Of a stretch of DNA of 64,000 nt, positions 19,278-31,287 are shown piece after piece. Position numbers and translations under genes: made by a program. The DNA is from JAXLQL01 sp046331625 (GTDB taxonomy: Bacteria; Acidobacteriota; Terriglobia; Bryobacterales; Bryobacteraceae), in the NCBI GenBank assembly GCA_046331625.1, contig JAXLQL010000004.1, positions 248,001-312,000 of the forward strand. Reading direction: 5' to 3'. Position 1 is the first letter of the stretch; the number at the start of each line of letters is the position of its first letter. The notes under the pieces were generated by a model, which worked only from the letters and a program-made list of their open reading frames with translations, was not told where the DNA came from and made no database searches.

Positions 19278-20414
19278 TTGGATAAATCGATCCTCGCCCT
19301 GGAGGACGGCACCGTCTTCGAGGGCAGGAGCTTTGGTGCGCGCGAAGTCAGAGCCGGTGAGGTCGTCTTCAATACTTCGATCACCGGATACCAGGAAATA
19401 TTCACGGACCCTTCCTATTGCGGCCAGATCGTGGTGCTGACCAATCCGCAGATTGGAAACTACGGATCGAACGCGGCTGACAACGAATCCCGCAAGCCGT
19501 TCATCGAGGGTCTGGTGGTGCGCGACTTCTCACCGCTGGCGAGCAACTGGCGCTCCGAGCAAGAAGCCAACGAGTTCCTGGCGCGTAGCGGCGTGCCGAT
19601 CATCTCGGGCGTGGATACGCGGGCTCTGGTGCGCAAGCTCCGAACGCAAGGCGTCATGCGCGGCGTGCTTTCGGGCTCGGGAGGAGACGGCGCGGCGCTC
19701 GTGAAGCAGGCCAAGGATTCGCCGTCGATGGCCGGGCTGGATCTCGCCACGCGCGTGACCACCGGCGAGCGCTATGAGTGGACCGAAGCCGTGACGGCGT
19801 GCTCGCCTTCTGAAGACGTGGAGCCGGCGGGCGAACTCCGCTATCACGTGGTGGCCTTCGACTTTGGGATCAAGCACAACATCCTGCGGCGGCTCGTGCA
19901 GTCGGGATGCCGCGTGACTGTCGTTCCCGCGGCCACGTCCGCGGAAGACGTGCTTTCGCTGAAGCCCGATGGCGTGTTCCTCTCGAACGGTCCGGGCGAT
20001 CCCGAGCCTCTCGAGTTCCAAGCGGCGCAAGTGCGCAAGCTGGTAGGCAAGACACCGATCTTCGGCATCTGCCTGGGGCATCAGGTGCTGGGGCTCGCGC
20101 TCGGCGGCAAGACGTTCAAGCTCAAGTTCGGACACCGCGGCGCCAATCATCCGGTGCTCAACTATCGCACCAACAAGGTGGAGATCACTTCGCAGAACCA
20201 CGGCTTCGCGGTGGACCCCGACTCCTTCAAATCAAGCGACGTGGAGCTGACTCACATCAACCTGAATGACCAGACGCTCGAAGGCCTGCGCCACAAGAGC
20301 CATCCCGCGTTCTGCGTGCAGTACCATCCGGAAGCCGCGCCGGGACCGCACGATTCGCGTTACCTCTTCGACGACTTCATCGCACTGATCAAGGAATTTC
20401 GCAAGGACTCCTGA
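19278..20414 (+). CDS. carA: carbamoyl-phosphate synthase small (glutaminase) subunit
   Basis: Hydrolyses glutamine and passes ammonia to CarB for carbamoyl phosphate, the precursor of arginine and pyrimidines. The 378-residue protein has the N-terminal CarA domain (ALEDGTVFEGRSFG, GEVVFNTSITGYQE) and a class I glutaminase domain with nucleophile Cys265 in FGICLGHQ, plus the LKFGHRGANHPV segment and the HPEAAPGPHDSRYLFD end. The start is TTG 19278, with AGGAG about ten bases upstream. carB begins six bases after its stop. Confidence 0.96.
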   Translation: MDKSILALEDGTVFEGRSFGAREVRAGEVVFNTSITGYQEIFTDPSYCGQIVVLTNPQIGNYGSNAADNESRKPFIEGLVVRDFSPLASNWRSEQEANEFLARSGVPIISGVDTRALVRKLRTQGVMRGVLSGSGGDGAALVKQAKDSPSMAGLDLATRVTTGERYEWTEAVTACSPSEDVEPAGELRYHVVAFDFGIKHNILRRLVQSGCRVTVVPAATSAEDVLSLKPDGVFLSNGPGDPEPLEFQAAQVRKLVGKTPIFGICLGHQVLGLALGGKTFKLKFGHRGANHPVLNYRTNKVEITSQNHGFAVDPDSFKSSDVELTHINLNDQTLEGLRHKSHPAFCVQYHPEAAPGPHDSRYLFDDFIALIKEFRKDS

Positions 20415-20420
20415 CCGGGA

Positions 20421-23633
<3,213 letters not shown>

Positions 23634-23893
23634 ACGGGCCGGATTTCCGTTTAGAACGGGGGGCCTTCGCCGTCGGCCTTTTGCGGCGAATGGAGCTACT
23701 GTACGACGGCGAATGCGACAATGCGACCGACGACGAGCAGACGCTTTGCGAATCAGGTATAATTCGTCCGATCCGCTAAACTAACCCTACTTCAAGAAGA
23801 GGAGTACTTCTCATGGGACCGAGTCCATCGTCCGATAGTCCGTAGGTTTGGAGGGGCCGAACGAGACGCGAAAGGTCGCTGTTCATATTTGAT
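23634..23893. other. 260-bp gap at left edge of the carB-linked island
   Basis: No convincing gene. A 10-codon frame from ATG 23813, preceded by GAGGAG, is present but matches nothing recognisable. The sequence after the carB stop has no similarity by eye to the sequence after the second carB end at 27866. This is presumably the left junction of the inserted material. Confidence 0.4.
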
Positions 23894-24517
23894 GTGCTGA
23901 GAACGGTCACAGCGATGCTGACGGCCGTTTCGCTACTGCTAGCGATTCAGACGTTCCGATGGCAACAGGCTTCGAAGGCGGATGAGTATTCATGGAAGCG
24001 GCAAGACCTCGCCCTGAGCTTGCTTCGGGATTGGGATGACAAGACCACTGTACATCGACAGAGGATCGACTTACTGCAAGCACGACTCCAGGGCATCCGC
24101 ATTTCGACCGAGTCTGACATCCCACCGATGGCAACAGAATTGGCTGACGCAGTGTGGAAGCAGGTCAGCTTCACTGAGGGCAAGCAAAAGGAAAAAGATC
24201 TGTACGATCTAAGAAATGAGTGCATTTCCCTGCTTAACTACTTTGAATCGCTGGCGGTTGCATACTATATTTCTGCAGCAAACCAAGAGCTGCTTCGCGT
24301 GTCGGCCGGGCCGCCACTCAGGGGATGGTACAAACGGCTGTATCCGTTCACAGCGGTCGCCGACAAGGCCAAGAACGCAAAAGTCTGGGAGCCGTTCTAC
24401 CTGCTCGCAAAGGATCTCGAGACTGAGCCTGATGTACGAAAGAAGTTGGATCAAGCTGTCGTCTTTCAAACTACCGAACCCAAGCGGCTTCATGAGCCTT
24501 GGCCGACGCGCAATTGA
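23894..24517 (+). CDS. single-span membrane protein, DUF4760-like
   Basis: A 207-residue protein with one N-terminal membrane span (about 7-22) followed by a charged, helical cytoplasmic part. The order of features, a WKRQDLALSLLRDWDD helix, then DLRNECISLLNYFESLAVAYY, then a weakly conserved end, resembles DUF4760-type proteins; the match is by pattern and not certain. GTG 23894 is used, with ATG 23915 as alternative. It lies alone between carB and a carB 3' relic, so it is cargo of the island. Its base composition looks lower in GC than the neighbours. Function unknown. Confidence 0.6.
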   Translation: MLRTVTAMLTAVSLLLAIQTFRWQQASKADEYSWKRQDLALSLLRDWDDKTTVHRQRIDLLQARLQGIRISTESDIPPMATELADAVWKQVSFTEGKQKEKDLYDLRNECISLLNYFESLAVAYYISAANQELLRVSAGPPLRGWYKRLYPFTAVADKAKNAKVWEPFYLLAKDLETEPDVRKKLDQAVVFQTTEPKRLHEPWPTRN

Positions 24518-24938
24518 TCCGACTGGCTTCTTCAGGTCTGCTTGTCTGCTAAAGACACCCGTGCGATGCTAGCCCAGCGAGGGGAGCCGGGGTGGCAGCA
24601 GCAGTTTGACAGTTCCGAGAGTCCTTCCGATAGAAGAAGCAGCCCCACAGTGCGGCACAGTGGCTCTAATGGGGCGGCTGGACTTGTCGACGAGAGTGGT
24701 CGGGTGCGGAAGCGCTTCGACGGCCAGTGCCGCTGCTGAGCCGGCGACGACAAGAGTCGCTTCGAACCGCTCACAAAAGCCCCCGGCTGTTGGTGCCTAG
24801 GGATAAGCGAAGCGTTAGTGAGGTTGGTGAGTAGCGGCAGTTGGCCGCTCATTCGCGCTCTATTGTCCGGGTTGTCAAGTCCAACTCAGGACCAGCCACC
24901 AAATCGAGGCTCCGATGATCTCGTCAATGATGTCTCAG
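24518..24938. other. 421-bp gap inside the island
   Basis: No frame here has a ribosome binding site or a recognisable product on either strand. The minus-strand frame 24532-24852 is serine- and leucine-rich and looks like chance. It may be decayed cargo. Confidence 0.35.
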
Positions 24939-25049
24939 CGGGTACCGTGCATTACGACGATGAGTGCGGCGAAGGCGGCGGTGGAAGCGATTGTGTCAAA
25001 GCAGAGGGATCCGATTCGCGTGTGGAGTTTGCGGGAGATTCACGCGAAG
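24939..25049 (+). pseudogene. carB 3'-end relic (short copy)
   Basis: These 111 bases align without gaps to carB 23520-23630, with eight differences (about 93% identity), and encode the same C-terminal residues 1034-1070 in frame except A-S-R to V-S-K and Q to R near the end. The frame then runs on past the former stop (HAKLAQPHR). It cannot make CarB. It marks an older carB end, left between two cargo modules, and is more diverged than the larger copy at 27287. Confidence 0.85.
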
Positions 25050-25157
25050 TTGGCGCAACCCCATCGGACGTCTCAAGCCCACCTTGGCATGTGAGGGCTA
25101 GGCCCAGCTATAATCTCGATTCCAGGTGAAATTAATGAGAGTGAGCAGCGCTAGGTT

Positions 25158-26423
25158 ATGAAGATCGGAAGCCGACATCTTGGTGAATCTGAACTCATGC
25201 TCAGGTCGGTGAGACTCGAGCGATTCAAGGCTGCATTCACGCCTGAGCCGATCGATGTGTCGCCATTCACCGTCGTCATCGGACGTAACGGGAGTGGGAA
25301 GAGCACGATCCTTGAAGCTCTTCAGTGGCTCGACATGGCTATTCGCCATGACGCTGTGCGTGCATGCGAAAGGTACTCCGGAATCCACGATCTGCTGAAC
25401 ATCCGGAGTCGAGGCCCGACCACACGGTACTTCAAACTGACCCTGAACTGGGGTGGCAAGCGTTTGGCGGGCGTTGACGACGTCGAGGCTGAATACGAAC
25501 TGAGAGTCAACGAGTCGGTGGAGGGACTTCCGTTGATTCACTCCGAAAAACTCGAGGTCCATTCCAAGAATCGGCCTACGGTTTCGATCATACGGACCGA
25601 TAAGGCTGGCACAAGTGCGACCCCTGGTGTGCGCCGAGTGTTTCCGGAGGATCGCTCTCGGAGCCGTGTTTTCGACGAGCCCGACAGACTGGCGCTGAGC
25701 CGGCTAGCGGGGGGCCATGATGATGACAGCCTCGCGCATGCAATGCTCGAGAAAATCCGAAGCTTCTGGGAACGCGCGGTATTCCTACGTTTGAGCCCAC
25801 AGCGACTGGCGCAGGGTTCTCCCTCGACGCGACGCTCATTCGAGCCTCTTCTTGACGAAGAGGGCCAGACTCTTCCGGCTCTCTTGAATGAACTCAACTC
25901 GAAACAGAAGCAGGCGTTGGTTGAGGCCATCAACGATGCTCTTCCCGACGTGAGGAATGTGCTCGTATCGAAATCCAACTCTTCACGAGAGCAGAATGCC
26001 TACTGGTCGATCAAGGAGAAGATGCCGACGGGCTACGCGGGAACCGGCTCCTACGAGATCCCGGCGTCGATGTTGTCCGAGGGGACAAGGAGGCTGACAG
26101 CCATCCTCGCACTCCTGATTCGCCGCCCTCCTCCGTCTCTGCTCTGTATTGAAGAAATCGAAAACGGATTAGATCCGTGGACCATCCTTGGTGTGTTGGA
26201 GCGCCTGAAGAGCGCCCCTCGGCGCGGCTCGCAGATTATTCTGACGTCCCACAGTCCGTGGCTCCTCGACAACGTGGAGCTCGAGGCGATCCGCCTCGTT
26301 CGCCGCAAGGGAGGCAACACTCGATATTCGGTCTTTCGATCAGACTCTGCTGTCAAGGCGTTCATGGATTCGGTCCCTCCTGGCGCTCGGTATGTGAACC
26401 TCCAAGAAGAGGAGTCGTCGTGA
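25158..26423 (+). CDS. AAA/ABC-type ATPase of the OLD/RecF-like class, probable defence component
   Basis: A 421-residue ATPase with an N-terminal LERFKAAFTPEPIDVSPFTVVIG strand region, Walker A GRNGSGKST at 42-50, an ABC-signature-like SEGTRRL, Walker B LCIEEIENGLDP, and the switch histidine in ILTSHSPWLLD. This is the AAA_21/AAA_15 layout seen in OLD, PARIS and related anti-phage systems, where ATP-driven sensing controls a TOPRIM-type nuclease. ATG 25197 (MLRSVRLERF) is an alternative start that matches family N-termini better. The next gene overlaps it by four bases (GTGA), so the two are a unit. Confidence 0.85.
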   Translation: MKIGSRHLGESELMLRSVRLERFKAAFTPEPIDVSPFTVVIGRNGSGKSTILEALQWLDMAIRHDAVRACERYSGIHDLLNIRSRGPTTRYFKLTLNWGGKRLAGVDDVEAEYELRVNESVEGLPLIHSEKLEVHSKNRPTVSIIRTDKAGTSATPGVRRVFPEDRSRSRVFDEPDRLALSRLAGGHDDDSLAHAMLEKIRSFWERAVFLRLSPQRLAQGSPSTRRSFEPLLDEEGQTLPALLNELNSKQKQALVEAINDALPDVRNVLVSKSNSSREQNAYWSIKEKMPTGYAGTGSYEIPASMLSEGTRRLTAILALLIRRPPPSLLCIEEIENGLDPWTILGVLERLKSAPRRGSQIILTSHSPWLLDNVELEAIRLVRRKGGNTRYSVFRSDSAVKAFMDSVPPGARYVNLQEEESS

Positions 26424-27211
26424 AGGTTGGGTTAGTCGTGGAGGGGTCCCACAGCTACGGTCGAAGCAACATTGAGCAACTTCACGAGTTGTGGGCGCGT
26501 GAGATGTTGCGTGTAGCGAAGTTCCCTCCTCCCGATCGAGTCATCGGAATCAGCAAAGGCAGCTTGGTAGCCATGCGGCTGAAATCCTCTAAGCTCAAGA
26601 AGACAACGTCCATAGCGGAACCCCTCGATTCCGTCCTCGAAAGGCATCGACGAAGCCAAGGATTGGATTGTTTCATCATCGTCTGGGATTTGGTGCCACC
26701 GTGGGATCCGGACGCAAGACCTTGCCGCTGGCAGGAAACCCTGCTCCTGTTCGAGGGGTTGGCTGGCAGCGAGTGCTTGGAACGCAGGTTCAGAGACTTC
26801 GCGGAGCAACGCTTGGCCGAGTTGCGAGCGAGGCCAAATCCGGGCAACCGCCGGGCTGCTCCAGTGTTGACCGCCGGCGCCATTGTAGCCGCTTGCATCG
26901 AACCTGTCTTTGAGTCGATCTTCATGAACGAACAAGCGATGAGGAAGTCTCTGAACGTTGCCGGGTCCAAGGTCAGGGACTGGCCCTCGTCTTCGTTGTG
27001 GGACCCATTGGCTCCCCGTGCTGCCGATACTGTCGCGCAGGCTGTGGATGCCGCTCGCGCAACAAAGTCCGCACGGAAGTTATTCAAGCGGCTTCGCAGC
27101 GACTACACAACCGGCAAGACGACATGGGGAATTCACTTTCTGAAGAGCGGGTTCTTCGATTCGTTCATCGGGAAGCATCCGTTCGGCCGAAGGCTGTCGG
27201 AAATCTCCTGA
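26420..27211 (+). CDS. TOPRIM-like partner protein of the ATPase
   Basis: A 263-residue protein starting at GTG 26420, coupled to the ATPase stop. The N-terminus KVGLVVEGSHSYG has the glutamate-glycine turn of TOPRIM-like domains (Glu8), and FIIVWDLVPPWD near 90-101 has acidic residues in the expected second position. The rest is not recognised, though DUF4276- and DUF4435-type partners have the same arrangement. By analogy it would be the effector nuclease of a two-gene defence system; this is inference from motifs and context. It is followed by 70 bp and then a carB 3' copy. Confidence 0.6.
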   Translation: MKVGLVVEGSHSYGRSNIEQLHELWAREMLRVAKFPPPDRVIGISKGSLVAMRLKSSKLKKTTSIAEPLDSVLERHRRSQGLDCFIIVWDLVPPWDPDARPCRWQETLLLFEGLAGSECLERRFRDFAEQRLAELRARPNPGNRRAAPVLTAGAIVAACIEPVFESIFMNEQAMRKSLNVAGSKVRDWPSSSLWDPLAPRAADTVAQAVDAARATKSARKLFKRLRSDYTTGKTTWGIHFLKSGFFDSFIGKHPFGRRLSEIS

Positions 27212-27280
27212 GAGCGGGACGAGATCCTCATCTCCAATGCGGTGCCTCACTTCGAGGAAGCTGAGGGATCTGGTGGACAC

Positions 27281-27871
27281 ATGGCAGGCGTGTTACCGGT
27301 GCCGCAATTCTTCGTGAAGAGCCCAGTATTTCCGTTCAATAAGTTCCCAGGCGTGGACCCGGCGCTGGGTCCCGAGATGCGGTTGACGGGCGAAGTGATG
27401 GGCGTGGGCGAGAACTTCGGCGAGGCGTTCGCGAAGGCGCAGTTGAGCGCGGGGACGCCGCTGCCGGACAAGGGCACGGTGTTCATCAGCGTGAACGAGC
27501 GGCACAAGGCGGACGCCGCGGAGTTGGGCCGCAAATTCGTGGAACTGGGATTCCAGTTAGTGGCGACGCGTGGGACTGCGGCTGTGCTGACGGCCGCGGG
27601 GCTGAAGTGCAAGACGGTGTTCAAGGTGAACGAGGGGCGGCCGAACGCGGTGGATTTGTTGAAGGCGGGCTCGCTCGATCTGGTGATTTACACGTCGACA
27701 GGGGCGCATTCGTTCAGCGATGAGAAAGCGATCCGGCGGACGGCTGTGTTTTATCGGGTGCCGTGCATTACGACGATGAGTGCGGCGAAGGCGGCGGTGG
27801 AAGCGATCGCGTCGCGGCAGAGGGATCCGATTCGGGTGTGGAGTTTGCAGGAGATTCACGCGAAGGCGTAG
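27281..27871 (+). pseudogene. carB 3'-end duplicate encoding a free MGS-like domain
   Basis: Positions 27287-27865 match carB 23052-23630 without a gap; I count 12 differences in 579 bases, one changing the protein (Ser910 to Leu), the others silent. The last 180 or so bases are identical. An ATG at 27281 opens the frame so the fragment could be translated as a 196-residue protein comprising the whole CarB allosteric domain, ending HAKA. A functional product is not shown; it is listed as a pseudogene because both ATP-grasp halves are missing. Confidence 0.85.
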
Positions 27872-28401
27872 GCGATCCGTCCGCTCAAATCCAACGGGTT
27901 CGACTACTTGCCGGCCGCGGAGACGTTCGGGACGGCGAATCGGCGCGAGCTAACGGTGCCGGGCAATTGCGTGGCCGACCGTTGAACAGGGGTGGCCGGA
28001 CTAGTCCTGACACCCTACTGCGATCTGGAAAAAGACCCGGAACTGTACCAATCTGGCCGGAAACGATGGAAAGCAAGAGCGTGACGATCAATTGTTCCGG
28101 TCTCCTTAAAATTGATCCGATGCTATCGTCATGGAGTCTAGCTCGTAAAATTTCGCATCGGTGCGCAAGCTCCCATGGTTGCCCCTCACCGGGTACGCCG
28201 TGAATGGAGAAGCCTGAAGGTGCGCGGAGGACTCCCCCTTGCCACAAACCAGGGGTCAGTGACGGGGGCTGGAGTCGTTGGCCGCTCGCCTTCTCATCCA
28301 CGCCGGTTCCGGCGGCAGCACCTCCCCGAACAAGAAGCAGCGCCCGGCGAACCAGCGGTAGCTCCGCTTGCTCCCCGGGCGCGGCGAGTGGACGCGAGAC
28401 G
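27872..28401. other. 530-bp gap right of the island
   Basis: No gene is supported. A short plus-strand frame reads PAAETFGTANRRELTVPGN and stops at about 27985, perhaps a fragment of some larger gene, but I cannot name it. Minus-strand frame 27885-28301 has no ribosome binding site. This is probably the right junction of the island or decayed DNA. Confidence 0.35.
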
Positions 28402-28926
28402 TTACGACCGCGGAACGGACAGGCTGATCAGATACGACGCCTCTTCGCCATCGCCCGTCAGCGAACTGCCGGTACCCGAAAGCACCCCACCCCTGCAACT
28501 GGCCCTGAACTTGGTTTCGACGTTGCGCCGCGCCGACCGGATGGAGACCACCACTCTGCTCCAGATGTCGCGGGAAATCTGGACATCCACCGGCTCGGCC
28601 TGGTTCGGATTGAACGGCGCCTCGGCTGACTCCTGGCCGCTGAACATCAAAGGCAGGGAGTTGCGGAACGTGAGCGTGCGAGCCGTGGAGACCCCTACGC
28701 GTTCGGCCGCCACGATTCCCGACAGCATACCGATGCGGGCGGGTTCGGAATTGCGCACTTCCGTCTCGCTCGACACCGGCTTGCGGATCAGGGTCAAACT
28801 TCCTTCGGCATAACCAACCACCCCGTCGGGCTGGTTCGATACGATGCGAACGTTCATGGTCGGAACTCCCCGTGACGATCCGGCCACTTGGTCAAAGCAC
28901 TCGAGGACATTCGCGCGAGCTGCCAT
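28402..28926 (-). CDS. hypothetical protein
   Basis: A 174-residue protein of unknown function with an AAGGAG ribosome binding site nine bases before ATG 28926. No signal peptide or membrane span. The middle contains MNVRIVSNQPDGVVGYAEGS and EVRNSEPARIGMLSG, which look like beta strands; no family recognised. A promoter candidate for it lies at 29112-29140. The opposite-strand frame is a shadow. Confidence 0.6.
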   Translation of the reverse strand: MAARANVLECFDQVAGSSRGVPTMNVRIVSNQPDGVVGYAEGSLTLIRKPVSSETEVRNSEPARIGMLSGIVAAERVGVSTARTLTFRNSLPLMFSGQESAEAPFNPNQAEPVDVQISRDIWSRVVVSIRSARRNVETKFRASCRGGVLSGTGSSLTGDGEEASYLISLSVPRS

Positions 28927-29100
28927 TCTATCGGTTCTCCTTATGTTCTTCTTGCTGGCACACGAATCGTGATACCGCCCGAGTGAGGGGCTCGGCGCGG
29001 CGACACACGTATCCTGTTTGGCGAAAAGGGAACCTAGTGGTTGCTACCTGCCCCTTCCGTTTTGGGTCGCTGGAGGGCTAGTAAGGGTAAGCAACAACCG

Positions 29101-29124
29101 CTAGTGGGGTAATGGTACCACTAG
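29101..29124. repeat. CTAGTGG/CCACTAG inverted repeat, operator-like
   Basis: CTAGTGG at 29101-29107 faces CCACTAG at 29118-29124 with a 10-base spacer; another CTAGTGG lies at 29034. The repeat covers the -10 region of the minus-strand promoter candidate, as an operator would. No cognate repressor is identified. Confidence 0.5.
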
Positions 29125-29140
29125 TCTAGTTACAAGTCAA
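29112..29140 (-). promoter_or_regulatory. sigma-70 type promoter candidate for the 28926 gene
   Basis: Read leftwards: TTGACT (29140-29135), 17 bases, then TACCAT (29117-29112). The -35 is close to consensus and the -10 matches four of six. It would produce a leader of about 180 bases before ATG 28926. Overlap with the CTAGTGG inverted repeat suggests repression. Confidence 0.45.
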
Positions 29141-29205
29141 TGACGATTCCCACCCTACTTATGGGGATCAATAGGCTCGAACGGGGGTGCGTTCTGACCG
29201 TTCCG

Positions 29206-30282
29206 TTACAGTTGTGACCCCGTCAGATCGCGACTCTGTTCTGAAACGGATGGACTCGGATCGGATTTTTGTCCCCGCACCTTGTTCCACAAAGCGGACA
29301 GTGCGGCCCGGAAACCTTGGTGCTCGTCCGCTCCCCGTGGCGGCGTTTGTGCTCCCTTGGGTGCTTCGGCGAAGGCTTCCGCCGGGACATGGGTGAGAGG
29401 TTCCTGCGCCGCAGAGAGGCGTTGGAGCGTCTCGCGTATATCGGTGAGCGGAGGCAGGGGAGCCGGCTCGTGCGGAGCAATCTCCACTTCCGCGGCCGAC
29501 TCAGGACTCGTCTCGGCCGGAGTTTCACTCGAGAGCGGGTTTGGTGATTGGGCGGATCCTGTGGCTTGGGCTGCAGCGGAGGCTGCCGCGGCTTTCCGGG
29601 CCAAGGCGGAAACACTCGCCCGGCTGGCGCGGAAGCTCGACAAGGTCACCGCTTGCACCAAGCCCGGCACCATGGAGGCGTGGCGGCCCAAGGCAAAATG
29701 GTTGTAGAGCCCGGAAGAGAGGTCGTACAAAACGCTCCAGGCGCGATCATGGAGGTTCCCAACGGATTCAATCGGGATGACGTACTCGGTGGAGACCGCC
29801 ACGCGGGCCAGAAAGACGAGATTCGAGACCGGATCGATTCGCGCCAGGCCGAACTCATCGGCCTTGGTCAGAGCCGGTGGGGCCGCGTTGCTCCGCATGT
29901 GCGAGCGGACGAGCGTAGCCAGCGCCTTTTGGTCAGGAAGTTTGACGCGTTGCTGGATTTCGCTAAGCAGCGGGAGCGGGCATTGGGCCTTCATGTTTGC
30001 CAAGGCGTCAATGCTATCGCACTGGATGTATTCGACCACGATGAACGAGTAGTGCTTCTTGCGCACGCGGGAGCAGAGCGCCACCAACTGAGGATCGAGG
30101 GAAAGGGCAGGAGTGGTCTCGCGCCAGAACTCGGCGGCGAGTTCGACCTCGCGGGTCAACTCCGACGAGAGCCAAAGCCGCGCCGCCTCGAACAGTTCGA
30201 CGTTTTCGGCTCGGCGTTCTTCACCCAAAAGATCGTCCGGCAATTCGAAGAGTTCCCTTGAACTCCTCTGATAGATCTGCAT
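29206..30282 (-). CDS. hypothetical protein with alanine/proline-rich C-terminal half
   Basis: 358 residues from ATG 30282 with AGAGG upstream. The N-terminal 200 residues are folded-looking and hydrophilic (LPDDLLGEERRAENVELFEAA, RKKHYSFIVVEYIQCDS), with no signal peptide. From about 235 the protein is rich in Ala, Ser, Pro and Glu (PESAAEVEIAPHEPAPLPPL) and probably disordered. Not recognised as a known family. It lies upstream of the 28402 gene on the same strand with 279 bp between, which contain the promoter and inverted repeat listed. Confidence 0.65.
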   Translation of the reverse strand: MQIYQRSSRELFELPDDLLGEERRAENVELFEAARLWLSSELTREVELAAEFWRETTPALSLDPQLVALCSRVRKKHYSFIVVEYIQCDSIDALANMKAQCPLPLLSEIQQRVKLPDQKALATLVRSHMRSNAAPPALTKADEFGLARIDPVSNLVFLARVAVSTEYVIPIESVGNLHDRAWSVLYDLSSGLYNHFALGRHASMVPGLVQAVTLSSFRASRASVSALARKAAAASAAAQATGSAQSPNPLSSETPAETSPESAAEVEIAPHEPAPLPPLTDIRETLQRLSAAQEPLTHVPAEAFAEAPKGAQTPPRGADEHQGFRAALSALWNKVRGQKSDPSPSVSEQSRDLTGSQL

Positions 30283-30449
30283 ACCAGCGCCTCTTCCCCT
30301 ATGGCCTAGCTCTGTCGCTTTGGTGAGCTAGCGTTTCCACTGTATGATCGGCCACAAAGCGAGGCTGCGGGATAGGTGGATCGCCTGAGGTTGCCGGGGG
30401 GAGAGTTAACTTCTGCCAAGTCCGTTCTGCTGGTAGCATAGGAGACGCA

Positions 30450-31250
30450 GTGAAACGGGTCTATCCGGGCGACGGATGGCCGGAATCGTGGAAGTACTCA
30501 TACCCATTCGATCTCGAAGAGGTCTACGGGGAGATCTCCAATCGGGGGTACGCCTACGCTTACGCCAACCGCCGCAAGCACACGCTCGAACTACTGCGGG
30601 AAGCCGTCGCGCCGCCCGCGAGCATCCTCGATATCGCCGCCGCGCAAGGCAACTTCTCGCTCACGCTGGCCGAGTTGGGCTATCGCGTCACTTGGAACGA
30701 TCTCCGTTCCGAGTTGGCCGGCTATGTCCGCATGAAGTACGAGCGGGGCGACATCACCTACGCCGCGGGCAACGCATTCGAGCTGCGATTTCCGGAATTG
30801 TTCGACGCGGTGCTGATTACCGAGATCATCGAGCACGTGGCGCACCCGGACCAGTTCCTGGCCAACGCGGCCGCGCTGGTCAAGCCCGGCGGGTATGTGG
30901 TGATGACCACGCCGAACGGCCGTTATGTTCGAAACAAACTTCCGAAGTTTTCGGAGTGCCCCGACCCGAGCCAGTTCGAGGCGGTGCAGTTCAAGCCCGA
31001 CAGCGACGGCCACATCTTCCTGCTTCATCCGGATGAAGTGGAGCCGTTGGCGAAGCGGGCGGGGCTGGCCGTGGAGCGGATGTCGCTGTTCACGAATCCG
31101 TTGACCAATGGGCACATGATGACCAGGTTCCTGCTGAAGGCGGTGCCGCGGGGCGCGGTGGAGTCGATCGAGGCGGTGTCGCAGAAGCTGCCGGAGGCGG
31201 TGTCGAGCCGGATGCTGATTCAGATGGGGGTGCGGTTTCGGAAGGGGTAG
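30450..31250 (+). CDS. class I SAM-dependent methyltransferase
   Basis: A 266-residue soluble methyltransferase. Motif I ILDIAAAQGNFSLTLAELG (about 59-77) binds S-adenosylmethionine, followed by an acidic end of strand 2 (TWNDLRSE) and the EIIEHVAHPDQFLANAAALVKPGG segment of the UbiG-like subgroup. The substrate is not predictable. GTG 30450 with GGAG five bases upstream is the start. It stands alone between two minus-strand genes. Confidence 0.88.
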   Translation: MKRVYPGDGWPESWKYSYPFDLEEVYGEISNRGYAYAYANRRKHTLELLREAVAPPASILDIAAAQGNFSLTLAELGYRVTWNDLRSELAGYVRMKYERGDITYAAGNAFELRFPELFDAVLITEIIEHVAHPDQFLANAAALVKPGGYVVMTTPNGRYVRNKLPKFSECPDPSQFEAVQFKPDSDGHIFLLHPDEVEPLAKRAGLAVERMSLFTNPLTNGHMMTRFLLKAVPRGAVESIEAVSQKLPEAVSSRMLIQMGVRFRKG

Positions 31251-31287
31251 AACGGGCTCTCCCGCGCGAGTCTTGGCGCGAAGCGCC

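Noticed and set aside
24532..24852. 106-residue minus-strand frame in the island
   Set aside because: No ribosome binding site and low-complexity composition.
27885..28301. 138-residue minus-strand frame
   Set aside because: No support from a ribosome binding site or family motifs.
23634..28401. Integrase or transposase for the carB-linked island
   Set aside because: Searched by eye on both strands; none of the frames has recombinase motifs.
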